In this document: piece by piece, positions 51,154 to 60,797 of the stretch | Numbering within the stretch: the stretch's first letter is position 1 | Layout: every line of letters begins with the position of its first letter | NCBI RefSeq assembly: GCF_002087295.1 | Contig: NZ_MWVI01000074.1 | Span: 1-64,000 of the forward strand | Source of the DNA: Vreelandella lionensis | Lineage (GTDB): Bacteria > Pseudomonadota > Gammaproteobacteria > Pseudomonadales > Halomonadaceae | DNA: 64,000 nucleotides | Reading direction: 5' to 3' | Made by a program: the position numbers and the translations under genes | The notes under the pieces: generated by a model | Seen by the model: the letters and a program-made list of their open reading frames with translations, nothing else | The model's database searches: none | Told to the model about the DNA's origin: nothing

Positions 51154-51168
51154 GTAGCATTCACTCTC

Positions 51169-51206
51169 AAACAGCCGCGCCGCCTGGATAGGCGGCGCGG
51201 CTGTTT
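51169..51206. terminator. Bidirectional terminator between hydrolase and nirD
   Basis: A 16-bp perfect stem (AAACAGCCGCGCCGCC / GGCGGCGCGGCTGTTT) with a 6-base loop lies between convergent genes. It ends the nirBD transcript and the hydrolase transcript. Confidence 0.88.
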
Positions 51207-51241
51207 GCATTGCAGGTGGCGTTGTAGAAGCAAGCGTTCGG

Positions 51242-51616
51242 CTAGCCTTCCACCCATACTTCATCGCCTTTGAAGGCGACGCGCCAATTGCGTAGCTGTA
51301 CCTCATCCTCCTCCAGGCATTGGCCATCTTCCAGGCGGAAGTGCTGCTTGTAGAGCGGAGAGGCCACCACGGGGCTGCCTTTGATATCGCCGACGATGCC
51401 GCGGGCAATCACATAGGCCTTCGAGAAAGGATCGAAGTGGTCCAGGGCATAGAGCTCTTGCGCGTGGCCGGGCAAATAGAACAGCGCCACTTGGGCGGGG
51501 CCTTCCGGTGTGTTCAGCCAAGCGGCAACGCCGGAAAAGGGCACGAGGTCTGCTCTGGTGCAGAGCGGCTGCCAAGTGTCGTTGCGGTTCGTTAGTTTGA
51601 GTACGGTAGCGGTCAT
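51242..51616 (-). CDS. nirD: Assimilatory nitrite reductase small subunit NirD
   Basis: The 124-residue Rieske-fold subunit of NAD(P)H nitrite reductase has WQPLCTRADLVPFSG, VALFYLPG, ALDHFDPFSKA and IVGDIKGSPVVASPLYKQHF. As usual for NirD, the Rieske Cys/His ligands are absent. It partners NirB, encoded 28 bases upstream, in ammonium formation. GAGGACGACC precedes the start. Confidence 0.9.
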   Translation of the reverse strand: MTATVLKLTNRNDTWQPLCTRADLVPFSGVAAWLNTPEGPAQVALFYLPGHAQELYALDHFDPFSKAYVIARGIVGDIKGSPVVASPLYKQHFRLEDGQCLEEDEVQLRNWRVAFKGDEVWVEG

Positions 51617-51644
51617 GGTCGTCCTCGATTCTTTGGTCACTGGG

Positions 51645-54186
51645 TTAAGCAGGGCGCAGCTGGCCGCGCTCGGAAGTCATGATGATGGAAGGGTCGGGCC
51701 GCGCATCATTCACAAAGCTTCTAAAGCGCTTGAGCTTTTCGGGGTCGCTGATGGCGTTGGCCCACTCGCACTGGTAGCTATCCACCACGTGCTGCATTTG
51801 GCGCTCCAGCTCATCGCTGATACCCAGGCTTTCTTCCCAGAATCCCCTCTTTCGGGTAGTCTAGCCCCCCCTCCAGGTTTTCCCGCCATACCGAGGTTCG
51901 CTGCAAACGGTCAGCGGTGCGTACGTAGAACATCAAAAAGCGGTCGATGGGGCGGTAGAGCTGCTCGTCATCTAAATCGGTGGCGAAGAGTTCCGCATGG
52001 CGGGGGCGCATGTCGCCGTTGCCGCACACGTAGAGGTTCCAGCCGTTTTCGGTGGCGATAATGCCAATGTCTTTGCTCTGCGCTTCGGCGCACTCCCGGG
52101 TACAGCCGGAAACCCCGAACTTGATCTTGTGCGGTGCGCGCAGGCCCTTGTAACGGTTCTCAAGCTGAATTGCCACGCCCACGCTGTCCTGTACGCCGTA
52201 GCGACACCAAGTGCTGCCTACACAGGATTTCACCGTGCGCAGCGACTTGCCGTAGGCGTGGCCGGTCTCAAAGCCTGCGTCGATCAGTTCGCCCCAAATG
52301 GCGGGCAGGTCTTCCAGCCGTGCGCCGAACAGGTCAATGCGCTGGCCACCGGCAATCTTTGTGTAGAGCTGGTACTTCTGGGCCACTTGCCCTAGCACCA
52401 CCAGCTTATCGGGAGTGATTTCACCGCCCGCAATGCGCTGCCCTACCGAGTAGGTGGCGTTTTTCTGCATATTGGCCATGAAGGTGTGGTTGGTGTCCTG
52501 CAGCGGCACGTGGGCGGCATCGGTAATCGGTTCGTTGAAGCAGGAGGCGAGAATCGAGGCCACCGCCGGTTTGCAGATATCACAGCCGAGGCGATGCGTC
52601 TCGGCATTGCCGTGCTTCTCCATTAGCTCGCTGAATGTCTTGATGCCTTCGACACGTACGATGTCGTAAAGCCCTTGGCGGGTATGGGCGAAGTGCTCGC
52701 AGATCGATTTATCCACTTCGACGCCGCGGGCCTCCAATTCGTGATCCACTACGCTTTTGAGCAGCGCCGCGCAGCCCCCGCAGCCGGTGCTGGCTTTGGT
52801 GGCGCCTTTAACGCTGCCAAGGTCAGCCGCGCCCGCGTCGATGGCACTGCAGATGCTGCCTTTCGTCACGTTGTGGCAGGAGCAGATCATCGCCGTTTCC
52901 GGCAAGGCATCCGGCCCCAGCGCCGGGGCAGCACCGCTTTGTTGCGGCAGAATAAGCGATGCGGGTTCCTTAGGCAGCTCGATGCCGTTGGCGTAGTACT
53001 GCAACAGCGTGTCATACACACTGTTATCGCCCACCAGCATGGCCCCCAGCAGCTTCTTACCGTCGCTGGTGACGACCAGTTTGCGGTAGACCTGGGTGAG
53101 CGGGTCGAGGTATCGGAACATGCGGGCGCCAGGGTTTTGGTTGCCGTGGGCATCGCCAATGGAGCCGACATCCACACCCAGCAGTTTTAGTTTGGTGCTC
53201 ATATCGGCGCCGCTAAAACAAATATCGCCCCCCGTCAGCGTGGCGACGGCCGTTTTGGCCATTTGGTAGCCAGGCGCCACGAGGCCAAAGATGCTCTGAT
53301 TCCACAGCGCTACTTCGCCGATGGCGAGGATATTCGGGACGTTGGTGCGGCACTGGTCATCGATCACCACGCCGCCGCGCTCGCCAATGGTCAAGCCGCA
53401 CTCCCGGGCGAGCGTATCCTGGGGGCGAATACCGGCGGAGAAGACGATCAGGTCGGTTTCCAGCACTTTGTCGTCTTGGAAGACCATCCGCAGGCGGCTG
53501 TTGTCGCCGGGTTCGATACGCTGGGTGGCCCTTTCGGTGAGTACCTGAACGCCAAGAGCTTCGATTTTCTCTTTCAGCAGCTCGCCGCCTTCGCTATCTA
53601 CCTGCATGGGCATCAGGCGCGGGGCGAACTCCACCACGGCGGTATCCAGGTTCAGCCCGCGCAGCGCGTTGGCGGCTTCCAAACCGAGCAGACCACCACC
53701 GACCACCACGCCGTTGGTGGCGTTTTTGGCCGCTGCCTGAATGGCATCCAAGTCATCCAGGGTGCGGTAAACCAAGCAGCCTTTGCTGTCGTTGCCGGGA
53801 ATGGGCGGCACAAAGGGAAAAGAGCCGGTGGCCAGCACGAGCTGGTCATAGGCGTAGTGGCCTTGTTCGGTCACCACCAGCTGCTGTTCGCGGTCAATCG
53901 CGGTGACCGCTTCGCCGCTGCGTAGTTGAATGCCGTGGGTGTGGTAGTAATCGCCATCGCACAGCGCCAGTGACTCCGCATCGCGGCCGCTAAAGTACTC
54001 GGATAAGTGCACGCGATCGTAGGCGCGGTGGCGCTCTTCGCCAAAAATCGTCACCTCAAACCCTGCCAGCGCGCCGCTTTCCACGAGCTGCTCGGCAAAA
54101 TGGTGGCCGACCATGCCGTTGCCTACAATGATCAACTTTTGCGTGTTGGAAGACGTGGTTGGAGTAGACATTGTGTGATTCACCAT
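51645..54186 (-). CDS. nirB: NAD(P)H nitrite reductase large subunit NirB, one frameshift
   Basis: The repaired protein has about 846 residues, as in NirB. FAD and NAD domains (IIVGNGMVGHHFAEQL, VVVGGGLLGLEAANAL) are followed by a BFD-type [2Fe-2S] domain (ICSCHNVTKG, GCGGCAALL) and the sirohaem/[4Fe-4S] reductase domain (GSTWCRYG, SGCTRECAEAQSKD). It reduces nitrite to ammonium by six electrons. An extra base in the C run 51844-51847 misreads the last 65 residues; the correct frame (ESLGISDELERQ) ends at 51645. ATG 54186 lies two bases after the upstream stop, so translation is coupled. Confidence 0.9.
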
Positions 54187-54188
54187 AG

Positions 54189-55508
54189 CTAAGCCGCCTC
54201 ACGGGTGAGAGATAAAGGGGATGACAGGGTGTCGAGAGGGTTGTCGAGATGGTTATCGAGCGCTGTTTGGGCATCGGTTGCGCCAAACAGCAACAGGTGG
54301 CGGCACGCGGTTAGGTCGGTCGCGGCCAGCGCCTGCTCGAAATACCAGGGGCCGTGACGGGTATCGCCATACAGCACCGCGCCAATTAAGCGGCCTTGAT
54401 GGAGCAGCAGGCGGCAGTAGTCGCCGGTTTCCGGGTCTTGGTAACGAAGCTCTTCGTGCTTGGCGGCGGGCTCGGTGGGGCCAAAGGCAAACAGGCTGAC
54501 ACCGCTGACCTTGAGTTTGGTGGCCGTGGGGGCTTCTTGATACGCCGCTGGCGTTTCACCACACAGCACGGCAGCAAGCACCTCCACCTGCCGCCAAATG
54601 GGTTCCACCAGCCCGTAAGTGTGCTGCTCGAACTGGCAGCATTCGCCCAGCGCATAAATGTGGTCGTCTGAGGTGGTGAGGTGCCCACCCACCACAATGG
54701 CGCGGTCGAATATAAGCCCGCTTTGCTGGCCTAGCTCCGCATGGGGGGTAATACCCGCCGCGACAATCACGCTGTCGGCAGCTAGCTTCCGGCCATCGCT
54801 CAGTGTGACCGACTGCACCTGCCCGTGGCCGTTATCCTCCAAGGCAGCAAGCGATGCGCCGGTTTCAATGATGATGCCGCGCTCGCGCAGCGTGGCTTCC
54901 AGCAATTGGGCGGCGGTGGTGTCTAGCTGGCGGTTCATCAACCGCACGCTGCGCTGTAAAACGCTGACGGTGAGCGCGCTACCGCCCCGTTTGCGCAGCC
55001 CTTCAGCGGCTTCCAATCCAAGTAAGCCGCCGCCAATCACCACGGCGTTGCCGCATTGCTGAGCAATAGCTTCTAAGGCGTCGGCATCGCGTAGGTCACG
55101 AAACGTATGAACACCGTCAAGCGTGATGCCAGGCACCGCTGGCAGCGTGGGGCGCGAGCCAGTGGCCATCACTAATCGGTCATAGCTTAAGATGTCGCCG
55201 CGATGCGTGAGGAGCAGGCGGCGTTCGCGGTCGATGGAGGTCACGCGGTCGCCAAGCGTCAGTGTGATGTTGTTATCGGCGTACCAGGAGGCGTCTTGCA
55301 GAGTGAGCGCCTCAGGCGCCAGTTCGCCCGCCAGTAAAGGAGAGAGCAAAATGCGGTTATAGGCAGGTACCGGCTCCTCACCCACCACTGTGATACGGCG
55401 GGGACGCTGCGGATGTTTCACCAGCGCTTCAAGTAGTCGGTGGCAAGCCATGCCGTTACCGATAATGACGAGGTGTTCGTTCTGTGAGCACCGGGAAGCG
55501 GTTTCCAT
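54189..55508 (-). CDS. NAD(P)/FAD oxidoreductase of assimilatory nitrate reductase (NasB-like)
   Basis: The 439-residue flavoprotein resembles the first half of NirB: IIGNGMACHRLLEAL (FAD) and VVIGGGLLGLEAAEGL (NAD), with VMATGSRP and ALGECCQFE. It probably passes electrons from NAD(P)H to NasA, as NasB/NasC subunits do. It has no BFD cluster of its own; NasA carries one at its C-terminus. ATG 55508 follows AGGAGC. It is the first gene of the nasB-nirB-nirD operon, immediately behind a leader terminator. Confidence 0.82.
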   Translation of the reverse strand: METASRCSQNEHLVIIGNGMACHRLLEALVKHPQRPRRITVVGEEPVPAYNRILLSPLLAGELAPEALTLQDASWYADNNITLTLGDRVTSIDRERRLLLTHRGDILSYDRLVMATGSRPTLPAVPGITLDGVHTFRDLRDADALEAIAQQCGNAVVIGGGLLGLEAAEGLRKRGGSALTVSVLQRSVRLMNRQLDTTAAQLLEATLRERGIIIETGASLAALEDNGHGQVQSVTLSDGRKLAADSVIVAAGITPHAELGQQSGLIFDRAIVVGGHLTTSDDHIYALGECCQFEQHTYGLVEPIWRQVEVLAAVLCGETPAAYQEAPTATKLKVSGVSLFAFGPTEPAAKHEELRYQDPETGDYCRLLLHQGRLIGAVLYGDTRHGPWYFEQALAATDLTACRHLLLFGATDAQTALDNHLDNPLDTLSSPLSLTREAA

Positions 55509-55541
55509 AGGTAGCTCCTGTGGTTGAAGCAAAATGTTCAG

Positions 55542-55593
55542 AAAAAAAAACCGCCCCTGACACAGCCCTTTCAAGAAGGGAGTATCAGGGGCG
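55542..55593 (-). terminator. Leader terminator (attenuator) of the leftward nas operon
   Basis: On the minus strand the arms CGCCCCTGA and TCAGGGGCG, with an inner AAGGG/CCCTT stem, are followed by nine T. It lies between the likely promoter and the first gene (start 55508), so full expression needs antitermination. Confidence 0.85.
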
Positions 55594-55645
55594 TCGTTGC
55601 CCGTTGGCGTCGTTGATAACGAACAGCAACCGCCGTTGGCTGCCG
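55589..55645 (-). promoter_or_regulatory. Twin hexaloop hairpins, ANTAR-type antitermination target
   Basis: On the minus strand hairpin 1 (55624-55645) has 8-bp arms CGGCAGCC and GGTTGCTG around loop AACGGC. Hairpin 2 (55589-55602) has arms GGGC and GCCC around loop AACGAC. Both loops have A at position 1 and G at position 4, the rule for ANTAR targets. Hairpin 2 shares its 3' arm with the terminator's 5' arm, so the two folds exclude each other. The linker is 21 bases. This is how NasR or NasT would free the operon in nitrate. Confidence 0.75.
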
Positions 55646-56063
55646 AACTGTCTTATCTTATGGTGAGCAAAAAGCCCGCCAGCTTTTGCCGTCGGTGGAT
55701 TTAATTCAGCCTAATCAGCGTATTAAGCGTTTTTGAGGAGGCGGCAGGTCGCTCATGGTTAGCTAGGCTTGCCCCACTTTGGCGCTTACAGCGGCGGTTA
55801 ATGCACTCTCTTCAACCGCTTATTCGACAAAGAACATTCCTTTGGCGAGTAGTAGAAATGCAGAGTGTGTTTTTAAGTGATTGTTTATTAAATGCTTTAG
55901 TGATTTTAGCGCAGCGTGGGCGCAGGGTTTGCAGTTATTCTGGTAACAAGCAACAACGGCTCAGTGCAGGGTCTTTGCCCATAACGATCACAACGACTAA
56001 TTGCGTCGAATAATACCAACTGCAGCAAATCACTGATGAGTACGGCACCCGGTAAGCGGTGCC
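55646..56063. other. Divergent nas promoter region
   Basis: This 418-base region between the two nas leaders should hold both promoters. I see no convincing gene in it. A hairpin (GGCACC / GGTGCC, 56044-56063) directly precedes the nasA leader hairpin. It occupies the place of an ANTAR first hairpin, but its loop has eight bases and does not fit the A1/G4 rule. A minus 24/minus 12 promoter could not be established. Confidence 0.4.
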
Positions 56064-56125
56064 CCTGAGACAACGGCGTCCAGGCAGGCTTCTTTCGAGG
56101 CTGGCTTTGGCGCTTTTTGCTTTTT
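56064..56125 (+). promoter_or_regulatory. Hexaloop hairpin and terminator in the nasA leader (ANTAR-type attenuator)
   Basis: Hairpin 56064-56084 pairs CCTG-(A)-GAC with GTC-CAGG around the loop AACGGC, identical to the first loop in the nasB leader. Its loop end and 3' arm form the 5' arm of a longer stem (56076-56092 with 56097-56113; 15 of 17 positions pair) followed at once by TTTTTGCTTTTT. The two folds exclude each other. nasA starts 20 bases downstream, so the structure would stop transcription unless an antiterminator holds the hexaloop. Confidence 0.75.
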
Positions 56126-56144
56126 AACGCCGGAGGAAACTGCC

Positions 56145-58904
56145 ATGCCACAGGCCAATCGGCTCGCCCGAACCACCTGCCCCTACCGCGGCGTCGGCTG
56201 CGGCGTTACCGCCACGCTGGAGAACGAGCAGCTCATCGCCGTCGAAGGAGACCGCGAGCACCCAGCCAATTACGGCCGCCTGTGCGTGAAAGGCACCGCG
56301 CTGCACGAAACGCTGGGAGAGCAGGGGCGCTTGCTCAAGCCGCGCGTGGATGGAAAAGAGGTTTCTTGGGAGCAGGCGCTCCCCACCACCGCCGAACGCT
56401 TGCAGGCGCAGCGTAGTGCCCATGGCCCGCAGTCGGTGGCGGCATATTTATCTGGCCAGTTATTAACCGAAGATTATTACGTTGCCAACAAGCTGTTTAA
56501 AGGCTTTTTGGGCACCCCTCACCTGGATACCAACTCGCGGCTCTGCATGGCGTCTTCCGTGGCGGGCTACAAGCGCGCCTTTGGTGCCGATGCGGTGCCT
56601 TGCAGCTATGAAGACTTAGAAGAGGCGGAACTGGTGGTGCTGGTAGGGTCTAACCTTGCCTGGAATCATCCGGTGCTCTATCAGCGCTTGAAGGTAGCCA
56701 AAGAGCGCAACCCGCTGATGCGAGTCGTGGTGATCGACCCTCGAGTGACCGACACCTGCGAAATTGCCGATCTTTATCTGGGCATTCGTCCGGGCAGCGA
56801 TGCTTACCTGTTTAATGGGCTGCTGGCGTGGATGGCTGACCACCAGCGCCTAGATAGCGTTTACCTGGAGCGACACACCGAAGGGCTGGAAGATGCGCTG
56901 AGTGCCGCTCGGCAGAATTCAGGACAGAGTGTAGGAGAGAGTGCAGGAGAGAGTGCAGGCAGCGTGGAAGCCGTCGCCCGCGAGTGCGATGTGGACCCTG
57001 AACGCCTGGAAACTTTCTACTACTGGTTTGCCAGCCAGCTGCATGTGGTCACGCTCTACTCCCAGGGGGTGAATCAATCCTCCAGCGGTACCGATAAGTG
57101 CAACGCGATTATCAACTGCCACTTAGCGGGCGGGAAAATCGGCCTGCCGGGGGCGGGGCCGTTTTCGATCACCGGCCAGCCCAACGCCATGGGCGGTCGA
57201 GAAGTGGGCGGGCTAGCCAATCAACTGGCGGCGCATATGGATTACCACACGCCGGGCGCTCGTGAATTAGTCAGCCGCTTCTGGGCCACCAAGCATTTAA
57301 CCCCGGCACTGCCTGACGCCCCGGGTTACAAGGCGGTAGAACTCTTTGACGCCATCGAGCGTGGCGAGATTACCGCTCTGTGGGTGATGGCGACCAATCC
57401 GGCGGTGAGCATGCCGGATGGGGAGAAAGTGCGCCGCGCGCTGGCAAAATGCCCGCTGGTGATCGTTTCGGAGTGCGTCGCCAATACTGACCTGCTGCCC
57501 TTTGCGGATATCGTGCTGCCCGCGTCGGGTTGGTCGGAGAAGGATGGCACGGTGACCAACTCAGAGCGGCGAATTTCCCGCCAGCGGGGGATGCTGCCTC
57601 CTCCCGGAGAAGCGAAGCACGACTGGTGGATACTCTGCGAAGTGGCTAAGCGCTTAGGTTTTAGTGAGGCGTTCAGCTATACCCACCCGTGGGAGATTTG
57701 CGATGTGCACGCACGCCTCTCTGGCTATGAGAATAGCGGCGAGACTCAGCGGCTGTTCGATATCTCAGGGCTGGTAGGCCTGGGCCAAGCGGCTTATGAT
57801 GCGCTCGCACCGATCCAGTGGCCCGTGACTCAGCAGGCTCCTCGCGGCACGGCAAGGCTGTTCGAAGATGGCCGGTTTGCTACCGCGAATGGCCGAGCCA
57901 AACTGCTGCCGATTACTCCGCGACCACCGGAGCAGCCGCTGAGCGACGACTACCCGCTGCGCTTGAATACCGGTCGCGTGCGGGATCAGTGGCATACCAT
58001 GACGCGTACCGCCCGTGCGCCGCGCTTGATGAACCACCGCGCCGAACCGTTCATTGAGCTGCACCCAGACGATGCGGCTCAGGCAGGCTTAACGGATCAG
58101 GGCTTGGCGACGTTGACCGCTGCCGCCGGGGAGTACCGTGGGCGGGTGCGGGTTTCCAACGCCCAGCGCCGAGGCGAAGTCTTCGTGCCGATGCACTGGA
58201 CCGACTGCTTTACCAAGCAGGGTCGCAGCGGTGCACTGATTAAAGGCTATACCGACCCGCTCTCCGGGCAGCCGGAAGCCAAGCAGGGGGCGGTGGCGGT
58301 GAGTAAACTCCCCATTGCTTGGCAGGCGACGCTGCTGCTAGCCAACGAGTTGGATACGCAACCATCGCCCTGGTGTCGCAGCGACTACTGGGCGCGCATT
58401 CCGATGGCAAGCTGCACCCGTTGGCAGCTAGCGGATAGCCAGCCAGTTAAGGATTGGCTGGCGCAGGTGGAAGCGTGGCGCGGCATGCCTGTCTCTTTGT
58501 GGTGTGACGACCCGGCAACGGGTAGGCTGCGCGCAGCGGGAGTAGTGAACGGGCGGCTGCGCTGGTGGTTGATGGTGGGGCCACCCGACGAACTGCCCGG
58601 GCTTGCCTGGCTTGAAGCGCGCTTCAATGACGCTACCCTGGAGACACAGCACCGTAGACGCCTGCTGGCCGGGTGCGATGATGGTGCTGTTGATACCGGC
58701 CCGGTGGTGTGCAGCTGCCACCAGGTTCGCCAAGCCAGCATTGTGAAAGCGATTCATGCGGGCGATACCAGCGTAGAAGCGTTAGGCGCACGACTGGCCT
58801 GCGGCACCCAGTGCGGCAGCTGCCTACCCGAACTAAAAGCGATACTTGAAGAGGAGCGGCCCCATGCGCGCGCTAAGCAAACAGCTAACACAGAAGTGGC
58901 CTGA
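56145..58904 (+). CDS. nasA: Assimilatory nitrate reductase catalytic subunit NasA
   Basis: The 919-residue cytoplasmic molybdoenzyme reduces nitrate to nitrite. It has an N-terminal [4Fe-4S] domain, Mo-bis-MGD domains (TNSRLCMASSVAGYKRAFG with the likely Mo-Cys, GVNQSSSGTDKCN, MATNPAVSMPD) and a C-terminal BFD [2Fe-2S] domain (VVCSCHQVRQ, CGTQCGSCLPEL). The first cluster motif reads CPYRGVGCG: Arg 15 replaces a Cys ligand (codon CGC for TGC, 56187-56189). A Ser/Gly/Glu-rich insert near 262-272 comes from short DNA repeats. GGAGG precedes the ATG. Expression is probably controlled by the leader attenuator. Confidence 0.9.
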   Translation: MPQANRLARTTCPYRGVGCGVTATLENEQLIAVEGDREHPANYGRLCVKGTALHETLGEQGRLLKPRVDGKEVSWEQALPTTAERLQAQRSAHGPQSVAAYLSGQLLTEDYYVANKLFKGFLGTPHLDTNSRLCMASSVAGYKRAFGADAVPCSYEDLEEAELVVLVGSNLAWNHPVLYQRLKVAKERNPLMRVVVIDPRVTDTCEIADLYLGIRPGSDAYLFNGLLAWMADHQRLDSVYLERHTEGLEDALSAARQNSGQSVGESAGESAGSVEAVARECDVDPERLETFYYWFASQLHVVTLYSQGVNQSSSGTDKCNAIINCHLAGGKIGLPGAGPFSITGQPNAMGGREVGGLANQLAAHMDYHTPGARELVSRFWATKHLTPALPDAPGYKAVELFDAIERGEITALWVMATNPAVSMPDGEKVRRALAKCPLVIVSECVANTDLLPFADIVLPASGWSEKDGTVTNSERRISRQRGMLPPPGEAKHDWWILCEVAKRLGFSEAFSYTHPWEICDVHARLSGYENSGETQRLFDISGLVGLGQAAYDALAPIQWPVTQQAPRGTARLFEDGRFATANGRAKLLPITPRPPEQPLSDDYPLRLNTGRVRDQWHTMTRTARAPRLMNHRAEPFIELHPDDAAQAGLTDQGLATLTAAAGEYRGRVRVSNAQRRGEVFVPMHWTDCFTKQGRSGALIKGYTDPLSGQPEAKQGAVAVSKLPIAWQATLLLANELDTQPSPWCRSDYWARIPMASCTRWQLADSQPVKDWLAQVEAWRGMPVSLWCDDPATGRLRAAGVVNGRLRWWLMVGPPDELPGLAWLEARFNDATLETQHRRRLLAGCDDGAVDTGPVVCSCHQVRQASIVKAIHAGDTSVEALGARLACGTQCGSCLPELKAILEEERPHARAKQTANTEVA

Positions 58905-59737
58905 AGCGCTGTGGCGCTTGGGTCAGAGGGCGTGGGCACCTTTTAGTCGCGACACCGCCGCTCGTTTACACCTGCCGTTAAGCGGTGAGTGCCAGCCGGG
59001 AACCGTCTATTTAGTCGGCGCAGGCAGCGGCGATGTCGAGCTGCTGACGTTAAAAGCCGCGCGGTTGCTAATGCAGGCAGACGCAGTAGTGTATGACCGC
59101 CTTGTCGGGGACGAGGTGTTAGGGCTCATTCCTCCGGGCACCGCGCGCTACTACGTCGGCAAAGCCAGCGGCCATCGCAGCATGCCGCAGGCAGAAATTG
59201 GTGCGCTGATCGTCTCCCTGGCCCAGGCAGGCAAATCGGTAGTGCGCTTGAAGGGTGGCGACCCCGGCGTGTTTGGGCGCATGGGCGAAGAGTTAGCGGC
59301 TCTGGCAGAGGCCGAGCTGCCCGCAGAGATTGTGCCGGGTATTACCGCCGCCTCCGCCGCAGCGGCGGGGATGGGGATCCCGCTTACTGATCGCGGCCAC
59401 GCCCAGCAGGTGGGTTTTATTACGGCTCAGTTATGCCGGGAAGGCGGTATGCCGGACTGGGCGTCGCTGGCGCGTCAAGACGAGACCCTTGGTGGCCGCC
59501 ATTTGCCATGGCCTGCGCCAAGCGGGCCTGCCCGATACGTGGCCTATCATGCTGGTGGCCAACGCCAGCCAGCCCGAGCAGCAGTCCCTGGTGGGCACGC
59601 TAGCCGATATGCCCGAACGCCTCGCCGCTCAGCCGCTGCCATCGCCCTGCCTCATTATGGTGGGGAGTGTGGTCAGTATGGTGACCCATAGCCCAGCTGC
59701 TACGGGCGCACAGGAGCAGCATTGTCAGCAGGCCTGA
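58864..59737 (+). CDS. cobA: Uroporphyrinogen-III C-methyltransferase (SUMT), one frameshift
   Basis: The repaired product is about 290 residues. After a 45-residue extension it has the SUMT core: VYLVGAGSGDVELLTLKA, VVYDRLVG, VVRLKGGDPGVFGRMGEE and PGITAASAAAAGMGIPLTDR. It makes precorrin-2, the first step to sirohaem, the NirB cofactor, which explains its place behind nasA. It overlaps nasA by 41 bases and has GAGGAG before ATG 58864. An extra G at 59491-59492 breaks the last third. There is no CysG dehydrogenase/ferrochelatase domain, so another enzyme must finish sirohaem. Confidence 0.85.
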
Positions 59738-59849
59738 TGGCGGGGTGGTTGTTTTTTTACGAAAGAATGTTAAAAGCCAGGGTTGAAGTCCTGGAGTGCT
59801 CTCCCCATATTCGTTAACACGCTATCAAATGAAGCAAAGGAGAGAAGGG

Positions 59850-60674
59850 ATGCACAATGACGCTCCGAACCCGGTTTTTGGCACTTTTCGCCTGGAAGGC
59901 GATACGTTAACGAAGAGCATTCACGCGGCCCTGGAGGCCGGTTACCGCCATATCGATACCGCTCAGTTTTACGATAACGAAGCGGGCGTTGGCAAAGCGA
60001 TTGCCTCTAGCAGCGTTCCCCGTGAAGAGATTTTTCTGACCACGAAAGTGTGGTTCGACAAGCTCGAACCCGCCGCGCTGAAAGCCAGTGTCGATGAAAG
60101 CCTGGAAAAGCTGGGCACCGACTATGTGGATCTGCTGCTTATCCACGGGCCGTCGCCGGATGATACGGTGCCCATGGCAGACTACTTAACCGCCTTAAAA
60201 GAAGTGAAGCAGGCGGGCAAAGCGCACCATATCGGCGTGTCGAACTTTACCATTGCACAGCTCGATGAAGCGGTGGATATCTTAGGCGCGGGCGAGATCT
60301 TTACAAACCAGATTGAGGTTCACCCGTTCCTGCAAAATCGCCGCTTAGTGCAGCACTGCGAGAAGCTGGGCATCAAAGTGACGGCCTTTATGCCGCTTGC
60401 CGTAGGTAAAGTGCTCGAAGAGCCTGTGCTACAACGTATCGCGGATGCACACGAGGTCAATCCGGCGCAAGTAACCTTGGCGTGGATCCATCAACTGGGC
60501 TACCTGACCATTCCGTCGTCCACCAAGGCGCGCAACATTCAAAGCAACATCGACGCTTTCAAACTGACCCTGAGTGAGTCAGAAATGGCACAGATTGCTG
60601 AGCTGGATAGCCATGAGCGTATTGCAAACCCAGATTTTGCTCCACAGTGGGACGACCAGCCGTTAGGTAGCTAG
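59850..60674 (+). CDS. dkgB: Aldo/keto reductase (DkgB-like)
   Basis: The 274-residue NADPH-dependent AKR has the catalytic tetrad in DTAQFYDNE (Asp, Tyr), TTKVW (Lys) and LLIHGPS (His). GVSNFTIAQL and IPSSTKARNI (cofactor phosphate site) are also present. It resembles E. coli DkgB, which reduces 2,5-diketo-D-gluconate and methylglyoxal. ATG 59850 directly follows GGAGAGAAGGG and is preferred over upstream in-frame starts. Confidence 0.83.
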   Translation: MHNDAPNPVFGTFRLEGDTLTKSIHAALEAGYRHIDTAQFYDNEAGVGKAIASSSVPREEIFLTTKVWFDKLEPAALKASVDESLEKLGTDYVDLLLIHGPSPDDTVPMADYLTALKEVKQAGKAHHIGVSNFTIAQLDEAVDILGAGEIFTNQIEVHPFLQNRRLVQHCEKLGIKVTAFMPLAVGKVLEEPVLQRIADAHEVNPAQVTLAWIHQLGYLTIPSSTKARNIQSNIDAFKLTLSESEMAQIAELDSHERIANPDFAPQWDDQPLGS

Positions 60675-60797
60675 GCAGTCCACTCTATCGTAAAACCTGC
60701 GCGCTAAGGGGAACTGTTGGCGCAGAGGTTGTTCTTAAGGGCGGTGTCTGTTACTCGCCGCCCTGTTAAGCTTCTCTTAATAAACCAGGAGTACAGT

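Noticed and set aside
53263-53925. 220-codon open frame antisense to nirB
   Set aside because: It is a shadow of a conserved coding region with no independent evidence.
55801-56013. 70-codon frame in the nas intergenic region
   Set aside because: It has no ribosome site or recognisable sequence and sits where promoters and leaders are expected.
56109-56125. Sigma-54 promoter before nasA (TTGGCGCTTTTTGCTT)
   Set aside because: The GG-to-GC spacing is 8, not 10 bases, and the stretch is explained as the terminator 3' arm and T tract.
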